A DNA stretch of 64,000 bases from Thermodesulfobacteriota bacterium (GCA_021604765.1 BQJP01000009.1:24213-88212), one strand, 5' to 3'; counted from the stretch's first letter, positions 19,124 to 29,519 are shown. Notes: generated by a model from the sequence alone, not told the origin. Made by a program: numbers and translations.

Positions 19124-21739
19124 ATGAAATTTGACAAATTGACAATAAAAGCGCAAGAAGCAATAGCAGAGGCACAGTCTTTAGCACAAGAGAGCAACAA
19201 TCAGGTAGTTGATATACCACATGTATTGATTGCCCTTTTGGCTGAGGATGGTATCCCAGGTCAGGTAATTGCAAAACTCGGAGCCAACTTAAATGCAGTT
19301 AGAGGACTGGCTCAAGATGAAGTAAATAAATTACCCAAAGTTAAGGGTGACTCAGATCAGGTCTATCTAAGCCGTGAGCTTAGCAAGGCATTTAAGACTG
19401 CAGAAAAAGAAGCTAAGTCGTTAGGCGACGAGTACTTAAGCACAGAGCATTTGTTGCTTGGTATTGTTCAGGATTCAACAGGAGAGCTGAAAAATGAACT
19501 CAAAAGACTTGGCATAACTCGGGATAGTATTTTAAATGTACTGAAGGATGTTCGAGGTAATCAGAATGTTACATCACAGTCTCCTGAAGATACAATGCAA
19601 TCTCTTAAGCAGTTTGGAAAGGACTTCACTGAGCTTGCACGCCAGGGAAAGATTGATCCTGTAATCGGGCGTGATGATGAGATCAGGCGCGTGATACAGG
19701 TGCTATCCAGAAGGACCAAAAATAACCCTGTACTAATTGGAGAGCCTGGCGTTGGTAAAACGGCAATCGCAGAAGGACTTGCTCAGAGGATAGTAAATGG
19801 TGATGTTCCTGACGGACTCAAGAATAAGCAGCTTATTGCTCTTGATATTGGGGCATTGGTTGCCGGTGCAAAGTATAGAGGACAATTCGAAGAGCGCCTA
19901 AAGGCCGTTCTTAAAGAAGTCACCGATTCTGATGGTCAGATAATTCTCTTTATAGATGAGATTCATACTGTTGTCGGAGCAGGTGCTACTGAGGGCGCAA
20001 TGGATGCGTCTAATATGTTAAAGCCTGCGTTAGCACGTGGCGAGCTTCACTGTATTGGTGCTACTACTCTTGATGAGTTTAGAAAATACATAGAAAAAGA
20101 TGCTGCGCTTGAAAGGCGTTTCCAACAAGTGTTTGTGGACGAGCCTTCAGTTGAAGAGACGATTTCGATTCTACGCGGACTTAAAGAAAAGTATGAAGTC
20201 CATCATGGGGTCAAGATAAAAGACGAGGCTCTTATCGCGGCAGGTGTTTTATCTAACCGATACATTACAGGAAGGTTCTTGCCTGATAAAGCAGTCGATC
20301 TTATTGATGAAGCTGCTGCGAGGCTTAAAATGGAAATTGATTCCATGCCTACAGAAATAGATGAGATTGAAAGACGTATTATGCAGCTTGAGATTGAGCG
20401 TGAGGCCTTGAAAAAAGAGAAAGATGATGCCTCAAAAGAAAAATTAACAGGGATTGAGCAGAATATAGCCAATTTAAAAGAAGAGTCTGACACTTTAAAG
20501 ACTCACTGGAAGCGTGAGAAGGAGCATATTACTGAAATACGGACCGCCAAGGAAGAGATTGATCAGCTCCGCTCCGATGCTGAGAAAGCTCAGCGTGAGG
20601 GGAACCTCTCAACAGCTTCTGAACTCTTATACGGAAGGCTTCCAGACCTTAATGACAAGGTTGAAGAATTAAGTAAAGAGTTGGCTGAAATTCAGAAAGA
20701 GAAGAAGATGCTAAAGGAAGAGGTCGATGCAGACGACATTGCCGCTATCGTAGCCAAGTGGACGGGGGTTCCAGTGTCAAGGCTTCTTGAAGGTGAGGTT
20801 GAGAAGCTGATTCATATGGAAGATAGGCTTCATGAGCGTGTAATCGGTCAGGATGATCCTATAACTTCAGTGTCCAATGCGCTCAGGCGTTCACGAGCAG
20901 GGCTGTCTGATCCTAACAGACCTATTGGTTCCTTCTTGTTCCTTGGACCAACAGGTGTTGGTAAGACAGAGCTTGCAAGAGCGTTGGCCGAATTTATGTT
21001 TGATGACGAGCACGCAATGGTTCGCATAGATATGAGTGAATACATGGAAAAGCATACAGTTTCACGTTTGGTTGGAGCACCTCCAGGATACATTGGTTAT
21101 GAGGAAGGCGGTCAGCTATCAGAGGCTATAAGACGCCGGCCCTACTCTGTCATCCTTTTTGACGAGATAGAAAAAGCTCACACTGATGTGTTTAACGTGC
21201 TTCTTCAGATTTTAGATGATGGTCGTCTGACTGATGGTCAAGGGCGTACTGTTGATTTTAAGAACACTATCATCATTATGACTTCAAACCTTGGAAGCGA
21301 GTACATTCAGGAGTACGTAGACAGACCTGAGACTATGGCTGAGAGGGTTATGGAGGTTGTAAGGGGCTCATTTAGGCCTGAATTTTTAAACAGGATCGAT
21401 GAAACGATCATATTTAAACCTCTAGGGCTCGATGAGATCAAGGAAATTGTTAATATTCAGATCGATCACCTTGCTCACAGGCTTGAAGAAAGGAAAATTA
21501 CACTTGATTTAACTGATTCTGCCAAAGAGTTAATCGCAGAGAGCGGATATGATCCAGTTTATGGAGCTAGACCTCTTAAGAGGACGATTCAGAAGATGAT
21601 ACAAGATCCTCTTGCTACTGAGATCCTTAAAGGCGATTTCAAGGACGGCGATCATATAGTGGTTGATACAGATAAAGACAACAAATTGGTTTTAACAAAA
21701 GAAGTAAAAACAAAGAAGAAAAAAGCAGCAAACGAATAA
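19124..21739 (+). CDS. clpB: ATP-dependent chaperone ClpB
   Basis: Hsp100 disaggregase of 871 residues working with DnaK/DnaJ. Domain order: N-terminal Clp repeats ([16 protein letters not shown] to about residue 145), first AAA+ domain with Walker A GEPGVGKT, Walker [10 protein letters not shown], a long middle coiled-coil domain (about 410-525) that separates ClpB from ClpA, then the second AAA+ domain with GPTGVGKT and [11 protein letters not shown], and a C-terminal D2-small domain ending [13 protein letters not shown]. The ATG at 19124 follows AGGAGG with suitable spacing. CTTGAAATC at 19062-19070 resembles a heat-shock -35 element, but no matching -10 box is convincing. A strong terminator follows the gene. 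Confidence 0.97.
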   Translation: MKFDKLTIKAQEAIAEAQSLAQESNNQVVDIPHVLIALLAEDGIPGQVIAKLGANLNAVRGLAQDEVNKLPKVKGDSDQVYLSRELSKAFKTAEKEAKSLGDEYLSTEHLLLGIVQDSTGELKNELKRLGITRDSILNVLKDVRGNQNVTSQSPEDTMQSLKQFGKDFTELARQGKIDPVIGRDDEIRRVIQVLSRRTKNNPVLIGEPGVGKTAIAEGLAQRIVNGDVPDGLKNKQLIALDIGALVAGAKYRGQFEERLKAVLKEVTDSDGQIILFIDEIHTVVGAGATEGAMDASNMLKPALARGELHCIGATTLDEFRKYIEKDAALERRFQQVFVDEPSVEETISILRGLKEKYEVHHGVKIKDEALIAAGVLSNRYITGRFLPDKAVDLIDEAAARLKMEIDSMPTEIDEIERRIMQLEIEREALKKEKDDASKEKLTGIEQNIANLKEESDTLKTHWKREKEHITEIRTAKEEIDQLRSDAEKAQREGNLSTASELLYGRLPDLNDKVEELSKELAEIQKEKKMLKEEVDADDIAAIVAKWTGVPVSRLLEGEVEKLIHMEDRLHERVIGQDDPITSVSNALRRSRAGLSDPNRPIGSFLFLGPTGVGKTELARALAEFMFDDEHAMVRIDMSEYMEKHTVSRLVGAPPGYIGYEEGGQLSEAIRRRPYSVILFDEIEKAHTDVFNVLLQILDDGRLTDGQGRTVDFKNTIIIMTSNLGSEYIQEYVDRPETMAERVMEVVRGSFRPEFLNRIDETIIFKPLGLDEIKEIVNIQIDHLAHRLEERKITLDLTDSAKELIAESGYDPVYGARPLKRTIQKMIQDPLATEILKGDFKDGDHIVVDTDKDNKLVLTKEVKTKKKKAANE

Positions 21740-21744
21740 TCATC

Positions 21745-21783
21745 GAAAAAGGCGCTTGTTTAGAGATAAACGGCGCCTTTTTT
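21745..21783 (+). terminator. Rho-independent terminator after clpB
   Basis: A long stem (GGCGC with GCGCC; the TTGTTTA side pairs with TAAACGG with one bulged T) is followed by a T-rich run at 21778-21783, directly behind the clpB stop. Confidence 0.85.
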
Positions 21784-21930
21784 CTTTTATAAATAAAATG
21801 TTACAATAATACTCTCACATAATGTCTTAACTTTAATTTCAAATTTTATCTAAATTCATAAAGTGAATGAGGTTAGCAAGTTAAACTCTTGTATTAATAC
21901 TATATTTTGATATTGATAAAGGAGAATAAT

Positions 21931-22173
21931 CGGTTTTTTGATTATGAAATAGATTTAACTATTTCGTCTACAACTTCTTCAGGATTGTCTGCTTCTGTGA
22001 TAGCTCTACCGACTACAAGGTAGTCAGCTCCCTTGGAAACTGCTTCGGCTGGGGTAGTAACCATCTTTTGATCGTGATTTGTTGTTCTAGGGCGTATGCC
22101 AGGAACTACTAATGTGAATCTATCACCAAATTCCTTTCTTAAAGTTGCTACTTCAACTTCTGAATACAACAGT
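21931..22173. repeat. Direct repeat copy 1: pyrF 3' end
   Basis: A ~240-base segment that repeats at 23028-23272, offset about 1.1 kb. A block of 86 bases (21970-22055) is identical to 23069-23154. Similarity extends past the pyrF stop into the flanking TTTTTTGATTA, which in copy 2 forms the end of the sulfotransferase gene. Confidence 0.9.
21942..22173 (-). pseudogene. pyrF: pyrF 3' fragment
   Basis: Encodes only the C-terminal ~75 residues of orotidine 5'-phosphate decarboxylase: VEVATLRKEFGDRFTLVVPG through NPEEVVDEIVKSIS. It matches the end of the intact pyrF at 23041-23763 with few changes (GIRPRTTNHDQKMVTT against GIRPGTTNHDQKRVTT). It lacks the catalytic DLKFHD region and any start signal, so it is a nonfunctional duplicate. 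The sulfotransferase gene sits between it and the intact copy. Confidence 0.9.
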
Positions 22174-22279
22174 AAGTAGATATTCAATTATTCTATTGAA
22201 ATAGAGATTCTTATCAATAGTTGCTAACACTTTTGTATTTCGAAACGTATTTAATTATAATACATTTCGGAAGATAATA

Positions 22280-23044
22280 ATGAGTCAAAAGTTATCGTTA
22301 AAGTTTATAAGATATGCAAGTAATGCTCGAAAAAGCCTCTCTTATATAATAAGAAAGCCTGATTTGTCAGAAAATCGTTTTGTTATACTAGGTCGAGGAA
22401 GAACGGGTAGCACGGCACTGGTCAACCTGTTGAATAATGTAGATGGTGTTCAGTGCGATGATGAGATCCTTCGATATAAACTTCCTTTCCCCAAGCATCA
22501 TATTCTTTCAAAATGTACAGAAAGTAGCGAAAAAACATATGGCTTCAAATTGATTACATATCAAATCCAGCAGGTTCAAAATATAAGGGATCATTTAAAT
22601 TTTATTCAAGATCTCTATAATTCTGGATTTAAAGTTGTTTATACAAAAAGAGATAATATGTTAAAACAAATTATTTCACATATTAGAGCAAATATTGACG
22701 GCTATCATTACAAAAAAAATGAAAATTATAAAGCTAAAAAACTTCTTGTTAATCCAGAAAAAGTTGCTGAGCTTCTTGAGGGAAGCAATAAATTTGATAA
22801 ATACGAGATGGAACTTTTGAGTGGACTGTCTTATTTGCCTTTAAGCTATGAGAACCATCTTGAAAATGAAGAGGTTCATCAATCAACTGTTGATTTGGTA
22901 TGTAATTTTCTGGGGATTAAGTCTTCTCAAGTAATAACTGAATACAAAAAGATGTCTCCAAAGAGTCTTAGCGACTCAGTTGAAAATTATGCCGAATTAC
23001 AAGATTTTTTTAGGAATACCAAATATTCGGAGTTTTTTGATTAA
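22280..23044 (+). CDS. Sulfotransferase family protein
   Basis: 254-residue putative sulfotransferase. The PAPS 5'-phosphosulfate-binding loop is FVILGRGRTGSTALVNLLNN (residues about 35-54), the family's first signature; a later KVVYTKRDNMLKQIISHIRA matches the 3'-phosphate-binding region with Arg/Lys. The best guess is transfer of sulfate onto a sugar or lipid of the envelope, but only the cofactor side is visible. The gene is flanked by a duplicated pyrF 3' end, and its last codons (SEFFD, TAA) fall within the repeat. It is convergent with pyrF with a four-base overlap. Its position looks like an acquired insertion. CGGAAG is the only ribosome-site-like sequence. Confidence 0.75.
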   Translation: MSQKLSLKFIRYASNARKSLSYIIRKPDLSENRFVILGRGRTGSTALVNLLNNVDGVQCDDEILRYKLPFPKHHILSKCTESSEKTYGFKLITYQIQQVQNIRDHLNFIQDLYNSGFKVVYTKRDNMLKQIISHIRANIDGYHYKKNENYKAKKLLVNPEKVAELLEGSNKFDKYEMELLSGLSYLPLSYENHLENEEVHQSTVDLVCNFLGIKSSQVITEYKKMSPKSLSDSVENYAELQDFFRNTKYSEFFD

Positions 23045-23272
23045 GAGATAGATAAAACTATTGAATCAACAACTTCTTCAGGATTGTCTGCTTCTGTGAT
23101 AGCTCTACCGACTACAAGGTAGTCAGCTCCCTTGGAAACTGCTTCGGCTGGGGTGGTTACCCTCTTTTGATCATGATTTGTTGTTCCAGGACGTATGCCA
23201 GGAACTACTAATGTGAATCTATTGCCAAATTCTTTCCTTAAAGCTTCAACTTCAACTCCGGAACATACCAGC
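23028..23272. repeat. Direct repeat copy 2 (within pyrF)
   Basis: The counterpart of 21931-22173 at the 3' end of the intact pyrF, including the end of the sulfotransferase gene. Confidence 0.9.
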
Positions 23273-23763
23273 CCGTCAACACAAGCTTTTTCGGCTAATC
23301 CTGCTAGGTTTAATACTGTATCTTGGGTGGAAGTAGAGATACCTATTTGCTCTAGGCTCTTTTTGTCATGGCTGGTTAAAACTGTTACTCCTAAAACTAA
23401 AGGTTTAGGATAAGAAAGCTTCTCTGCTTCCTCTTTTACGACGTCAGAAACTGCTTTCATCATCTCAAAACCGCCCAAAGTGTGAATTGTGAACATATTT
23501 GCCCCAAAACGAACACTCTGACGGGCTGTTTTTTCGACAGTTGAAGGAATATCATGAAATTTGAGGTCTAAAAATACATTTACGCCTAAGTTCGAGAATT
23601 CTTTAAGGCCTTCAGAGCCTGAATTTAAGAAAAGTATCGGGCCAACCTTAAAAGTTCTAATTTTATTCTTTAATGTTTCAACCCAATTTAGAGCAATTTC
23701 GTGCTCGGGAAAGTCTAGGGCAAGAATAATTCTTTCTTCAGGTTTTAGGTCTGGTCTTTTCAT
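23041..23763 (-). CDS. pyrF: Orotidine 5'-phosphate decarboxylase
   Basis: Last step of UMP synthesis. The 240-residue protein begins with RIILALDFPEHEIALNW; FLDLKFHDIPSTV (about residue 65) holds the catalytic DxKxxD in DLKFHD, and the phosphate-binding VVPGIRP and GRAITEADNPEE close the barrel. It is intact despite the duplicated 3' end nearby. Forty bases upstream is the proS stop on the same strand, so proS-pyrF may be cotranscribed. Confidence 0.96.
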   Translation of the reverse strand: MKRPDLKPEERIILALDFPEHEIALNWVETLKNKIRTFKVGPILFLNSGSEGLKEFSNLGVNVFLDLKFHDIPSTVEKTARQSVRFGANMFTIHTLGGFEMMKAVSDVVKEEAEKLSYPKPLVLGVTVLTSHDKKSLEQIGISTSTQDTVLNLAGLAEKACVDGLVCSGVEVEALRKEFGNRFTLVVPGIRPGTTNHDQKRVTTPAEAVSKGADYLVVGRAITEADNPEEVVDSIVLSIS

Positions 23764-23802
23764 AACTTAATGTTCAACTTTAAGTCATTATTTTGTTTAG
23801 TA

Positions 23803-25521
23803 TCAATTGATTAACATTAATAGTTCTTGTATTTTGTTAACTACTACTTTAAGTTTTATATTGCGTGAATCACCTGTTTTTCTGACTTTAATTTCGGCCT
23901 CCCCTTCCTTAATCGTTCTAGGTCCAACTGCTACGATGATAGGAATTCCGATTAGCTCTGCATCTTTGAATTTGAACCCGGGCCCTACATCTCGGTCATC
24001 AATGATCGCCTCGTAGCCGGCTTCTATGAGCTCCGAATAAATTCGTTCAGATTCAGCCATTATCTGCTCATCTTTAATTTTAAGGGGAAGTACTGTGACC
24101 TGGAAAGGCGCAAGTGATTTTGGGAAGATCATCCCGCTTTCATCATGATTCTGCTCAATTGCAGCGGCAACAGTTCGCCCTATTCCAATTCCATAGCAAC
24201 CCATAATAAATGGCTTTTCTTTTCCGTCAGAATCTACAAATTTAGCATTCATTGCTTCGCTGTATTTAGTCCCAAGCATAAATACGTGTCCAACTTCAAT
24301 GCCTCTAGTAGAGCTAAGGGTGCCGTCGTCACATTTAGGACATTTATCACCATCTAAAGCAACTTTTATATCAAAAAACTCCTTTATTTCATAATCTTTT
24401 CCTATGTTTACATTAACAACATGATAATCTGCTTTATTAGCACCTGTTACGGAAGTTCCCATGTTCTGTACAGATATATCGGCAACTTTTCTGATATTTA
24501 ACCCAACCGGACCGCTAAAACCCATCGGTCCGCCAGTAGCTTCTGCAATTTGCTCGGGTGTAGCAAGCTCTACAATCTCAGCACCGAGTGATTTTCTCAG
24601 TTTTGTAAGACTGAGCTCATGATCACCTCTAACAAGAGCGGCTATTAAGTTTCCGTCTACATCAACTATCATAGTTTTTATTAAATTAGAAGGTGTTACA
24701 CTGAGAAACTGAGCCACTTCCTCAACTGTCTTCAAGTTAGGTGTATGAACCTCTTTTATATCATCAGAGGACTCATTTGGTATATTTTCTATATTTTCCT
24801 GTCCACCTATCTCGGCAAGCTCCAAATTTGCTGCATAGTCACATTTATCGCAGCTCATTATTATATCTTCTCCTGTTGGTGCTAAAACCATGAATTCATG
24901 TGAAAAATTACCGCCTATATTACCTGTATCAGCTAATACAGCTCTAAATTCAAGCCCACAGCGTTCAAATATGCGAGTATATGCTTCGTACATAGCCCAG
25001 TAGGACTTCTCGGCTCCTTCTACTGTCGCATCGAAGCTATAAGCGTCTTTCATAATGAACTCTCGAGCTCGCATTACACCAAATCTAGGGCGAATTTCGT
25101 CCCTAAACTTAGTCTGGATCTGATAAAGATTCACAGGAAGCTGCTTATATGAGCTTATATCACGTCTTACTATGTCTGTTATTATCTCTTCGTGTGTAGG
25201 GCCAATGCAGAATTCTCTATCTGCACGGTCTTTAAAGCGAAGGAGCTCTTTGCCGTAATAGTTCCATCTACCGCTTTCTTCCCATAATTCAGCCGGCAAA
25301 ACTGCGGGCATCATTAGCTCAATTGCCCCCGCCTTATTCATTTCTTCGCGAACAATTGCTTCAACTTTGCCAATTGACCGCAATCCTAGGGGTAGATAGT
25401 TGTATATTCCCGCAGCAAGCTTTCTTATCATGCCGCCACGGATCATCAGCTTGTGGCTAACTACTTCGGCATCAGCTGGGTCTTCTTTTAAAGTGGGTAT
25501 AAAGTAATTTGAATATCTCAT
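23803..25521 (-). CDS. proS: Prolyl-tRNA synthetase
   Basis: Bacterial type class II synthetase of 572 residues. Start region RYSNYFIPTLKEDPADAEV; motif 2 in TKFRDEIRPRFGVMRAREFIMKDAYSF; FCIGPTHEE ahead of it. Between motifs 2 and 3 is the YbaK-like editing insertion (about residues 230-390, with PSNLIKTMIV and GPMGFSGPVGL) that removes mischarged Ala. Motif 3 is GIGIGRTVAAAIEQ, followed by the anticodon-binding domain (PFQVTVLPLK to GPRTIKEGE). Length and domain order are normal. Confidence 0.97.
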   Translation of the reverse strand: MRYSNYFIPTLKEDPADAEVVSHKLMIRGGMIRKLAAGIYNYLPLGLRSIGKVEAIVREEMNKAGAIELMMPAVLPAELWEESGRWNYYGKELLRFKDRADREFCIGPTHEEIITDIVRRDISSYKQLPVNLYQIQTKFRDEIRPRFGVMRAREFIMKDAYSFDATVEGAEKSYWAMYEAYTRIFERCGLEFRAVLADTGNIGGNFSHEFMVLAPTGEDIIMSCDKCDYAANLELAEIGGQENIENIPNESSDDIKEVHTPNLKTVEEVAQFLSVTPSNLIKTMIVDVDGNLIAALVRGDHELSLTKLRKSLGAEIVELATPEQIAEATGGPMGFSGPVGLNIRKVADISVQNMGTSVTGANKADYHVVNVNIGKDYEIKEFFDIKVALDGDKCPKCDDGTLSSTRGIEVGHVFMLGTKYSEAMNAKFVDSDGKEKPFIMGCYGIGIGRTVAAAIEQNHDESGMIFPKSLAPFQVTVLPLKIKDEQIMAESERIYSELIEAGYEAIIDDRDVGPGFKFKDAELIGIPIIVAVGPRTIKEGEAEIKVRKTGDSRNIKLKVVVNKIQELLMLIN

Positions 25522-25726
25522 TTATCTGTCCTAAGGCGTATAAATTACCGAGTCCTGATGTAAAAGCAATAATATCCAGATTAAGCGAAACTGTAAATTA
25601 TTTTAGTCACAATAATTTGTTGACCTGACAGAGCGTCTAGTTATTCTATTGAACTAAACTAACTACTGAATCATACTGTACAATATCTCATCTAATAAAT
25701 AATTCGATTCTAATTCGGAGGGATAA

Positions 25727-26395
25727 ATGGATTTTGGAACAGGCGTTTTCGAACTAATACAAAAAGGCGGATTTTTTGTCTACCCCATCATTCTTTGTTC
25801 TATTGTGGGATTGGCAATTTTTTTGCAGAAGATGTGGATCTTACGCTCAAAAAATGTAATACCTGAGCCTTTCTTAGAACAGATATACCGCTTTTTATCT
25901 CAAGGCAAATTAGCAGAGGCTGAGGTATATGCTCGCGCCAATAATTCCTCAATTGCGCGTATTGCACTGACAGCTTTGGAGAATTCAGATAAGCCTAAGG
26001 AAGAGCTTAGTGAGGAGATAGAAGAAGCAGGACGAAAAGAAAGTCTTGAATTATTAAGATATGTTGAGGGTTTGGGAACGATTAGTAACGTTTCAACATT
26101 GCTCGGACTCTTAGGAACCATATCCGGTATGATCAAGATATTTAAAGTTATTGCTGATAAGCCTATTGTTAATCCTCCCGAGCTTGCAGGGGGAATTTCA
26201 GAAGCCCTTTACACAACCGCTTTTGGACTCCTTGTAGCAATACCTGCATTCATAGCTTACAAGTACCTAATGGGAAGAGCCGATGAACTTATATCCCTGA
26301 TGGAAGAAGAAGCAAGGAAAATTATGGAATATGTAATTCTCGGCAAAGATAACGAAATCACAAACCCGACAGATTCAAGAGACATTTTAGGATGA
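25727..26395 (+). CDS. MotA/TolQ/ExbB proton channel protein
   Basis: 222-residue inner membrane protein with three membrane segments (residues about 15-35, 110-135 and 155-175), as in ExbB/TolQ. The conserved ISNVSTLLGLLGTISGMI and GGISEALYTTAFGLLVAIPAF stretches carry the Thr/Gly residues that line the proton path. GGAGG sits before the ATG; the gene overlaps the ExbD gene by four bases (ATGA). Together they energise outer-membrane transport or envelope maintenance; no TonB or TolA gene lies nearby. Confidence 0.92.
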   Translation: MDFGTGVFELIQKGGFFVYPIILCSIVGLAIFLQKMWILRSKNVIPEPFLEQIYRFLSQGKLAEAEVYARANNSSIARIALTALENSDKPKEELSEEIEEAGRKESLELLRYVEGLGTISNVSTLLGLLGTISGMIKIFKVIADKPIVNPPELAGGISEALYTTAFGLLVAIPAFIAYKYLMGRADELISLMEEEARKIMEYVILGKDNEITNPTDSRDILG

Positions 26396-26832
26396 AGTTT
26401 AGAAAACAAAAAAATGGAAAATCAGGTGCAGGTGCAACACTCGATCTGACACCAATTGTGGATGTCGTTTTTAATCTACTCATATTCTTTGCGCTATCTT
26501 TAAACTTTGCTGCAACCTCAGGAGGGATAAATGTAAAGCTCCCCTCTGCTAGCTCTGCTGAGCCTGTTAAAACAGAACAGCTCACGGTTAATCTCACACA
26601 AGCCGGTCAAGTGTATTACAATGACAAAGAAATAGAGATGGATGAGCTCGCTCCAAAATTGCAGGAAATAGAAGATAAGGACTCACTTGTTATAATCAGA
26701 GCAGACAATACTGTTCCGCATGGAAAGGTCGTTGAGGTTATGGATATAGTAAAATCTGAAGGGTTTTCCAAACTAGCTATTGCCGTAGATCAGGCGGCAG
26801 GATCTCTGCCAGGAGATGGGAAAGAGCAGTAG
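26392..26832 (+). CDS. ExbD/TolR biopolymer transport protein
   Basis: 146 residues: one N-terminal transmembrane segment with the essential Asp in LTPIVDVVFNLLIFF (about residue 24), then a periplasmic domain with RADNTVPHGKVVEVMDIVKS typical of ExbD/TolR. Translationally coupled to the ExbB-type gene through a four-base overlap. The combination forms a proton-driven motor. Confidence 0.92.
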   Translation: MKFRKQKNGKSGAGATLDLTPIVDVVFNLLIFFALSLNFAATSGGINVKLPSASSAEPVKTEQLTVNLTQAGQVYYNDKEIEMDELAPKLQEIEDKDSLVIIRADNTVPHGKVVEVMDIVKSEGFSKLAIAVDQAAGSLPGDGKEQ

Positions 26833-26916
26833 GGATAGCTCTGTCTGCATTGACTTAGAAGACGTTCTTGTGTAGCTTTCGCTTCAATTAAATCTTATCA
26901 TCTAAAAGAAATCCCC

Positions 26917-27843
26917 TTGAAATACTTATCAATATTAAATTCTATTGTAACAAACTATTTCACATTCTGGATAATAATTTTTTCTGCTCTTGCATATTAT
27001 TATCCAAGTTACTTTGCTGATCTAAGAACATTAATAGTTCCTACGCTTGGAATAATAATGTTTGGTATGGGTGTCACATTAACCACTGATGATTTCAAAA
27101 GGGTTTTTCTGAGACCAAAAGATATAGGTGTAGGAGTCATAACTCAATATACGGCAATGCCTTTCTTGGGTTTTGTGCTGGCTAAAATATTTGGGCTTGA
27201 TCCTCTGCTTGCAGCCGGAGTTGTTTTATTAGGATCATGTCCGGGGGGAACTTCATCAAATGTCATGACTTATCTTGCAAAAGGAGATGTTGCATTTTCA
27301 GTCACCATGACTTCTGTTTCAACAATTCTATCCCCTGTGTTGCTCCCTTTACTTATGTATATATATGCCGGCCAGTGGATCAACGTGCCGGTTCTGAAAC
27401 TATTTATTTCTACTGTACAAATTATTTTGCTTCCCGTTGGTTTAGGTTTGCTCCTAAGAATTTTAATTAGAGACAAGATAAAATATGTTCTCCCTATACT
27501 GCCTTCTGTTTCGGCAGCGGCGATAATTTTTATTGTAGCGGTTATAGTAGCTGCCAATTCTACATCTATTGCCACAGTCGGATTATTAGTGGCTGTGATT
27601 GCGATTATTCATAATTTTTTAGGGTTTTCTATTGGTTACTGGGTAGCGAGATTTTTTGGAATGAATGTTACTAGAGCAAGAGCTGTATCGATTGAAATAG
27701 GTATGCAAAATTCAGGTCTCGCTGTAGCACTTGCCAATACTTACTTTGGGGTACTTGCTGCCCTACCCGGTGCAATATTTAGCGTATGGATGAATATCTC
27801 AGGTTCTGCATTAGCTTGGTGGTGGAGAAGGAATACAAAATAG
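26917..27843 (+). CDS. Bile acid:sodium symporter (BASS) family transporter
   Basis: 308 residues with about ten membrane segments. The family motifs are LLGSCPGGTSSNVMTYLAKG (about residue 104) and VSIEIGMQNSGLAVALA (about 256), which bind sodium. Members carry organic anions such as pantoate, pyruvate or 2-keto acids, so the substrate cannot be named. No ATG fits; translation must start at TTG 26917, with a poor ribosome site, or an unrecognised codon. It follows ExbD by 84 bases and is followed closely by a DMT transporter gene. Confidence 0.88.
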   Translation: MKYLSILNSIVTNYFTFWIIIFSALAYYYPSYFADLRTLIVPTLGIIMFGMGVTLTTDDFKRVFLRPKDIGVGVITQYTAMPFLGFVLAKIFGLDPLLAAGVVLLGSCPGGTSSNVMTYLAKGDVAFSVTMTSVSTILSPVLLPLLMYIYAGQWINVPVLKLFISTVQIILLPVGLGLLLRILIRDKIKYVLPILPSVSAAAIIFIVAVIVAANSTSIATVGLLVAVIAIIHNFLGFSIGYWVARFFGMNVTRARAVSIEIGMQNSGLAVALANTYFGVLAALPGAIFSVWMNISGSALAWWWRRNTK

Positions 27844-27845
27844 TC

Positions 27846-28769
27846 ATGAGTGAATCAGAAATAAAAAAAACTGATAAACATAGATTCCCTTTAGCTGGAT
27901 ATCTCTTTTTAGTAGGAACTGCATTCTTTACTGCTCTTTCTTATGCCTTTGGTAGAGCGGTGGACAGGGATTTTGATCTTGAAACCGCGGTTTTCTTCTG
28001 GTTCTTCGGTGCATTTGTTTGCTCGATATTTGTTGTGATGGCAGTTCCTTCACAACGTGCAGAAGTCAAGAAATTCAGAAATTACTTGAAGATTTTCATC
28101 TACACATCTGTTCTTACCTCAATAGGCGCTGCGCTGTGGATAATGTCAATTAGGACAATTGGCATACCTCTTACTTCTTTCCTCATGAAAGCACAGACAC
28201 TTTTTTCACTTTTTTTGGGAATGATTTTTCTTGGTGAAAGGCTCAACAAGGGAGAAAGTGTTGGAATTGCAATCACAATAATTGGAGGAGTTATCGTCGC
28301 TTATCAGAGCGACTTAGGACTATTGATAGGTACGTTTACAGCTGTAGGAGCAGCGTTTCTATATTCTTGCATTGCATTTGTCGTAAAGAAAATAGGACAG
28401 GATTTAAATATGCTAACAGTGGCAAACCTAAGAGCGCTTGGTGTGTCGATAGTTGTCATTATTTATCTAATTGTTACTGGTACATTTGAGATGCCGACTA
28501 GAATAATAGATATTGTGTTTATGGCTTTGGGTGGTATTACCGGAGCCTATATTGCAAAAGCGAGTCAGTTCCAGGCAATAAAACTTATTGATGTGTCCCG
28601 TACAACGGCTGTAATGCCGATGGAATCACTATTTGTTGTATTGCTTTCTTATTTTATTTTCCAAGAAATACCTTCTGCAATAAAGCTCCTAGGAGGAGCT
28701 TTGATTATTACTGGAGTTATTTTTCTGGTTATCTTCAGGGGACAAAAACCTGAAGTGATGGATAAGTAA
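27846..28769 (+). CDS. DMT (EamA) family transporter
   Basis: 307 residues, ten membrane helices in two repeated EamA halves: the first from LAGYLFLVGTAFFTALSYAFG, the second from GTFTAVGAAFLYSCIAFVVKK. TALSYAFGRAVDR and SRTTAVMPMESLFVVLLSYF are standard. The start at ATG 27846 is preferred; the in-frame 5' extension lies inside the preceding gene. The gene starts two bases after the BASS stop codon, so both are likely coexpressed. Substrate unknown (drug or metabolite exporter). Confidence 0.88.
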   Translation: MSESEIKKTDKHRFPLAGYLFLVGTAFFTALSYAFGRAVDRDFDLETAVFFWFFGAFVCSIFVVMAVPSQRAEVKKFRNYLKIFIYTSVLTSIGAALWIMSIRTIGIPLTSFLMKAQTLFSLFLGMIFLGERLNKGESVGIAITIIGGVIVAYQSDLGLLIGTFTAVGAAFLYSCIAFVVKKIGQDLNMLTVANLRALGVSIVVIIYLIVTGTFEMPTRIIDIVFMALGGITGAYIAKASQFQAIKLIDVSRTTAVMPMESLFVVLLSYFIFQEIPSAIKLLGGALIITGVIFLVIFRGQKPEVMDK

Positions 28770-28772
28770 AGG

Positions 28773-29393
28773 TTATATTGTGAGTAAACTCAAAAATGCA
28801 TATCCACTGCAGGCGACTATAAAAAGCCCGGTAATTTTATTAACCATCATAACCCCTCTCTGCCCCATTCTCGATCTATAGTTAGACAAGATATGACATG
28901 TAATAATCCAAAGAGAAATTGCTCCTGAAAATACGCCCAGGATTAGTAAAGCTGTGGATGGATAACTGACCGTCGGGTTAACAATTCCCAGTACAGCGAA
29001 TATGGCAATCATGGATAAAATAACAAGTGGGTTTGAGATTGTAAGTAAAAATGCAGACCCAAATGTACCAAAATGATTTATTTCATTTTCCTGATCTGAA
29101 CAATCTACAACTTTTGAAAGATACACTCTCAGACCAAAGTATAGTAAGATGATCCCACCTACTATTCTAAACCATGCTTCCTTTTCATCTAAAAAACCTG
29201 ATATAAAGGTAAGCCCGAAAACTGCAATTACGGCGAATACTGAATCTCCTGTTGCAGCACCAAATCCAGATAAGATCCCCGAGAGCCTTCCTTTGGTCAT
29301 TGTCCGCTGGATACAAAGAGCCCCTACTGGTCCTATCGGAGCCGATATAATTAAGCCTACTAAAAATCCTTTAAAGAAAAATGAGATATCCAT
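28773..29393 (-). CDS. LysE/RhtB family exporter
   Basis: 206 residues with six membrane segments. The N-terminal MDISFFFKGFLVGLIISAP, then IGPVGALCIQR is the LysE signature, with SGFGAATGDSVFAVIAVFG after. Exports amino acids or similar metabolites. The ATG at 29393 is chosen; AGCAGG lies nine bases upstream, and an upstream TTG would add seven hydrophobic residues. Convergent with the DMT transporter, three bases apart. Confidence 0.88.
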   Translation of the reverse strand: MDISFFFKGFLVGLIISAPIGPVGALCIQRTMTKGRLSGILSGFGAATGDSVFAVIAVFGLTFISGFLDEKEAWFRIVGGIILLYFGLRVYLSKVVDCSDQENEINHFGTFGSAFLLTISNPLVILSMIAIFAVLGIVNPTVSYPSTALLILGVFSGAISLWIITCHILSNYRSRMGQRGVMMVNKITGLFIVACSGYAFLSLLTI

Positions 29394-29519
29394 AATAAGA
29401 AACCTGCTAAACAATTATACTGACATTATTGAAATCGAAATACGGTTGAATAGTCAAGAACTATATAAACAGACAGTAAGGATTAGCGGATATGTGGATT
29501 AGTAGATCATACTTAATCA

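Noticed and set aside
27270..27575. Open frame opposite the BASS transporter
   Set aside because: Shadow; composition mirrors the real gene.
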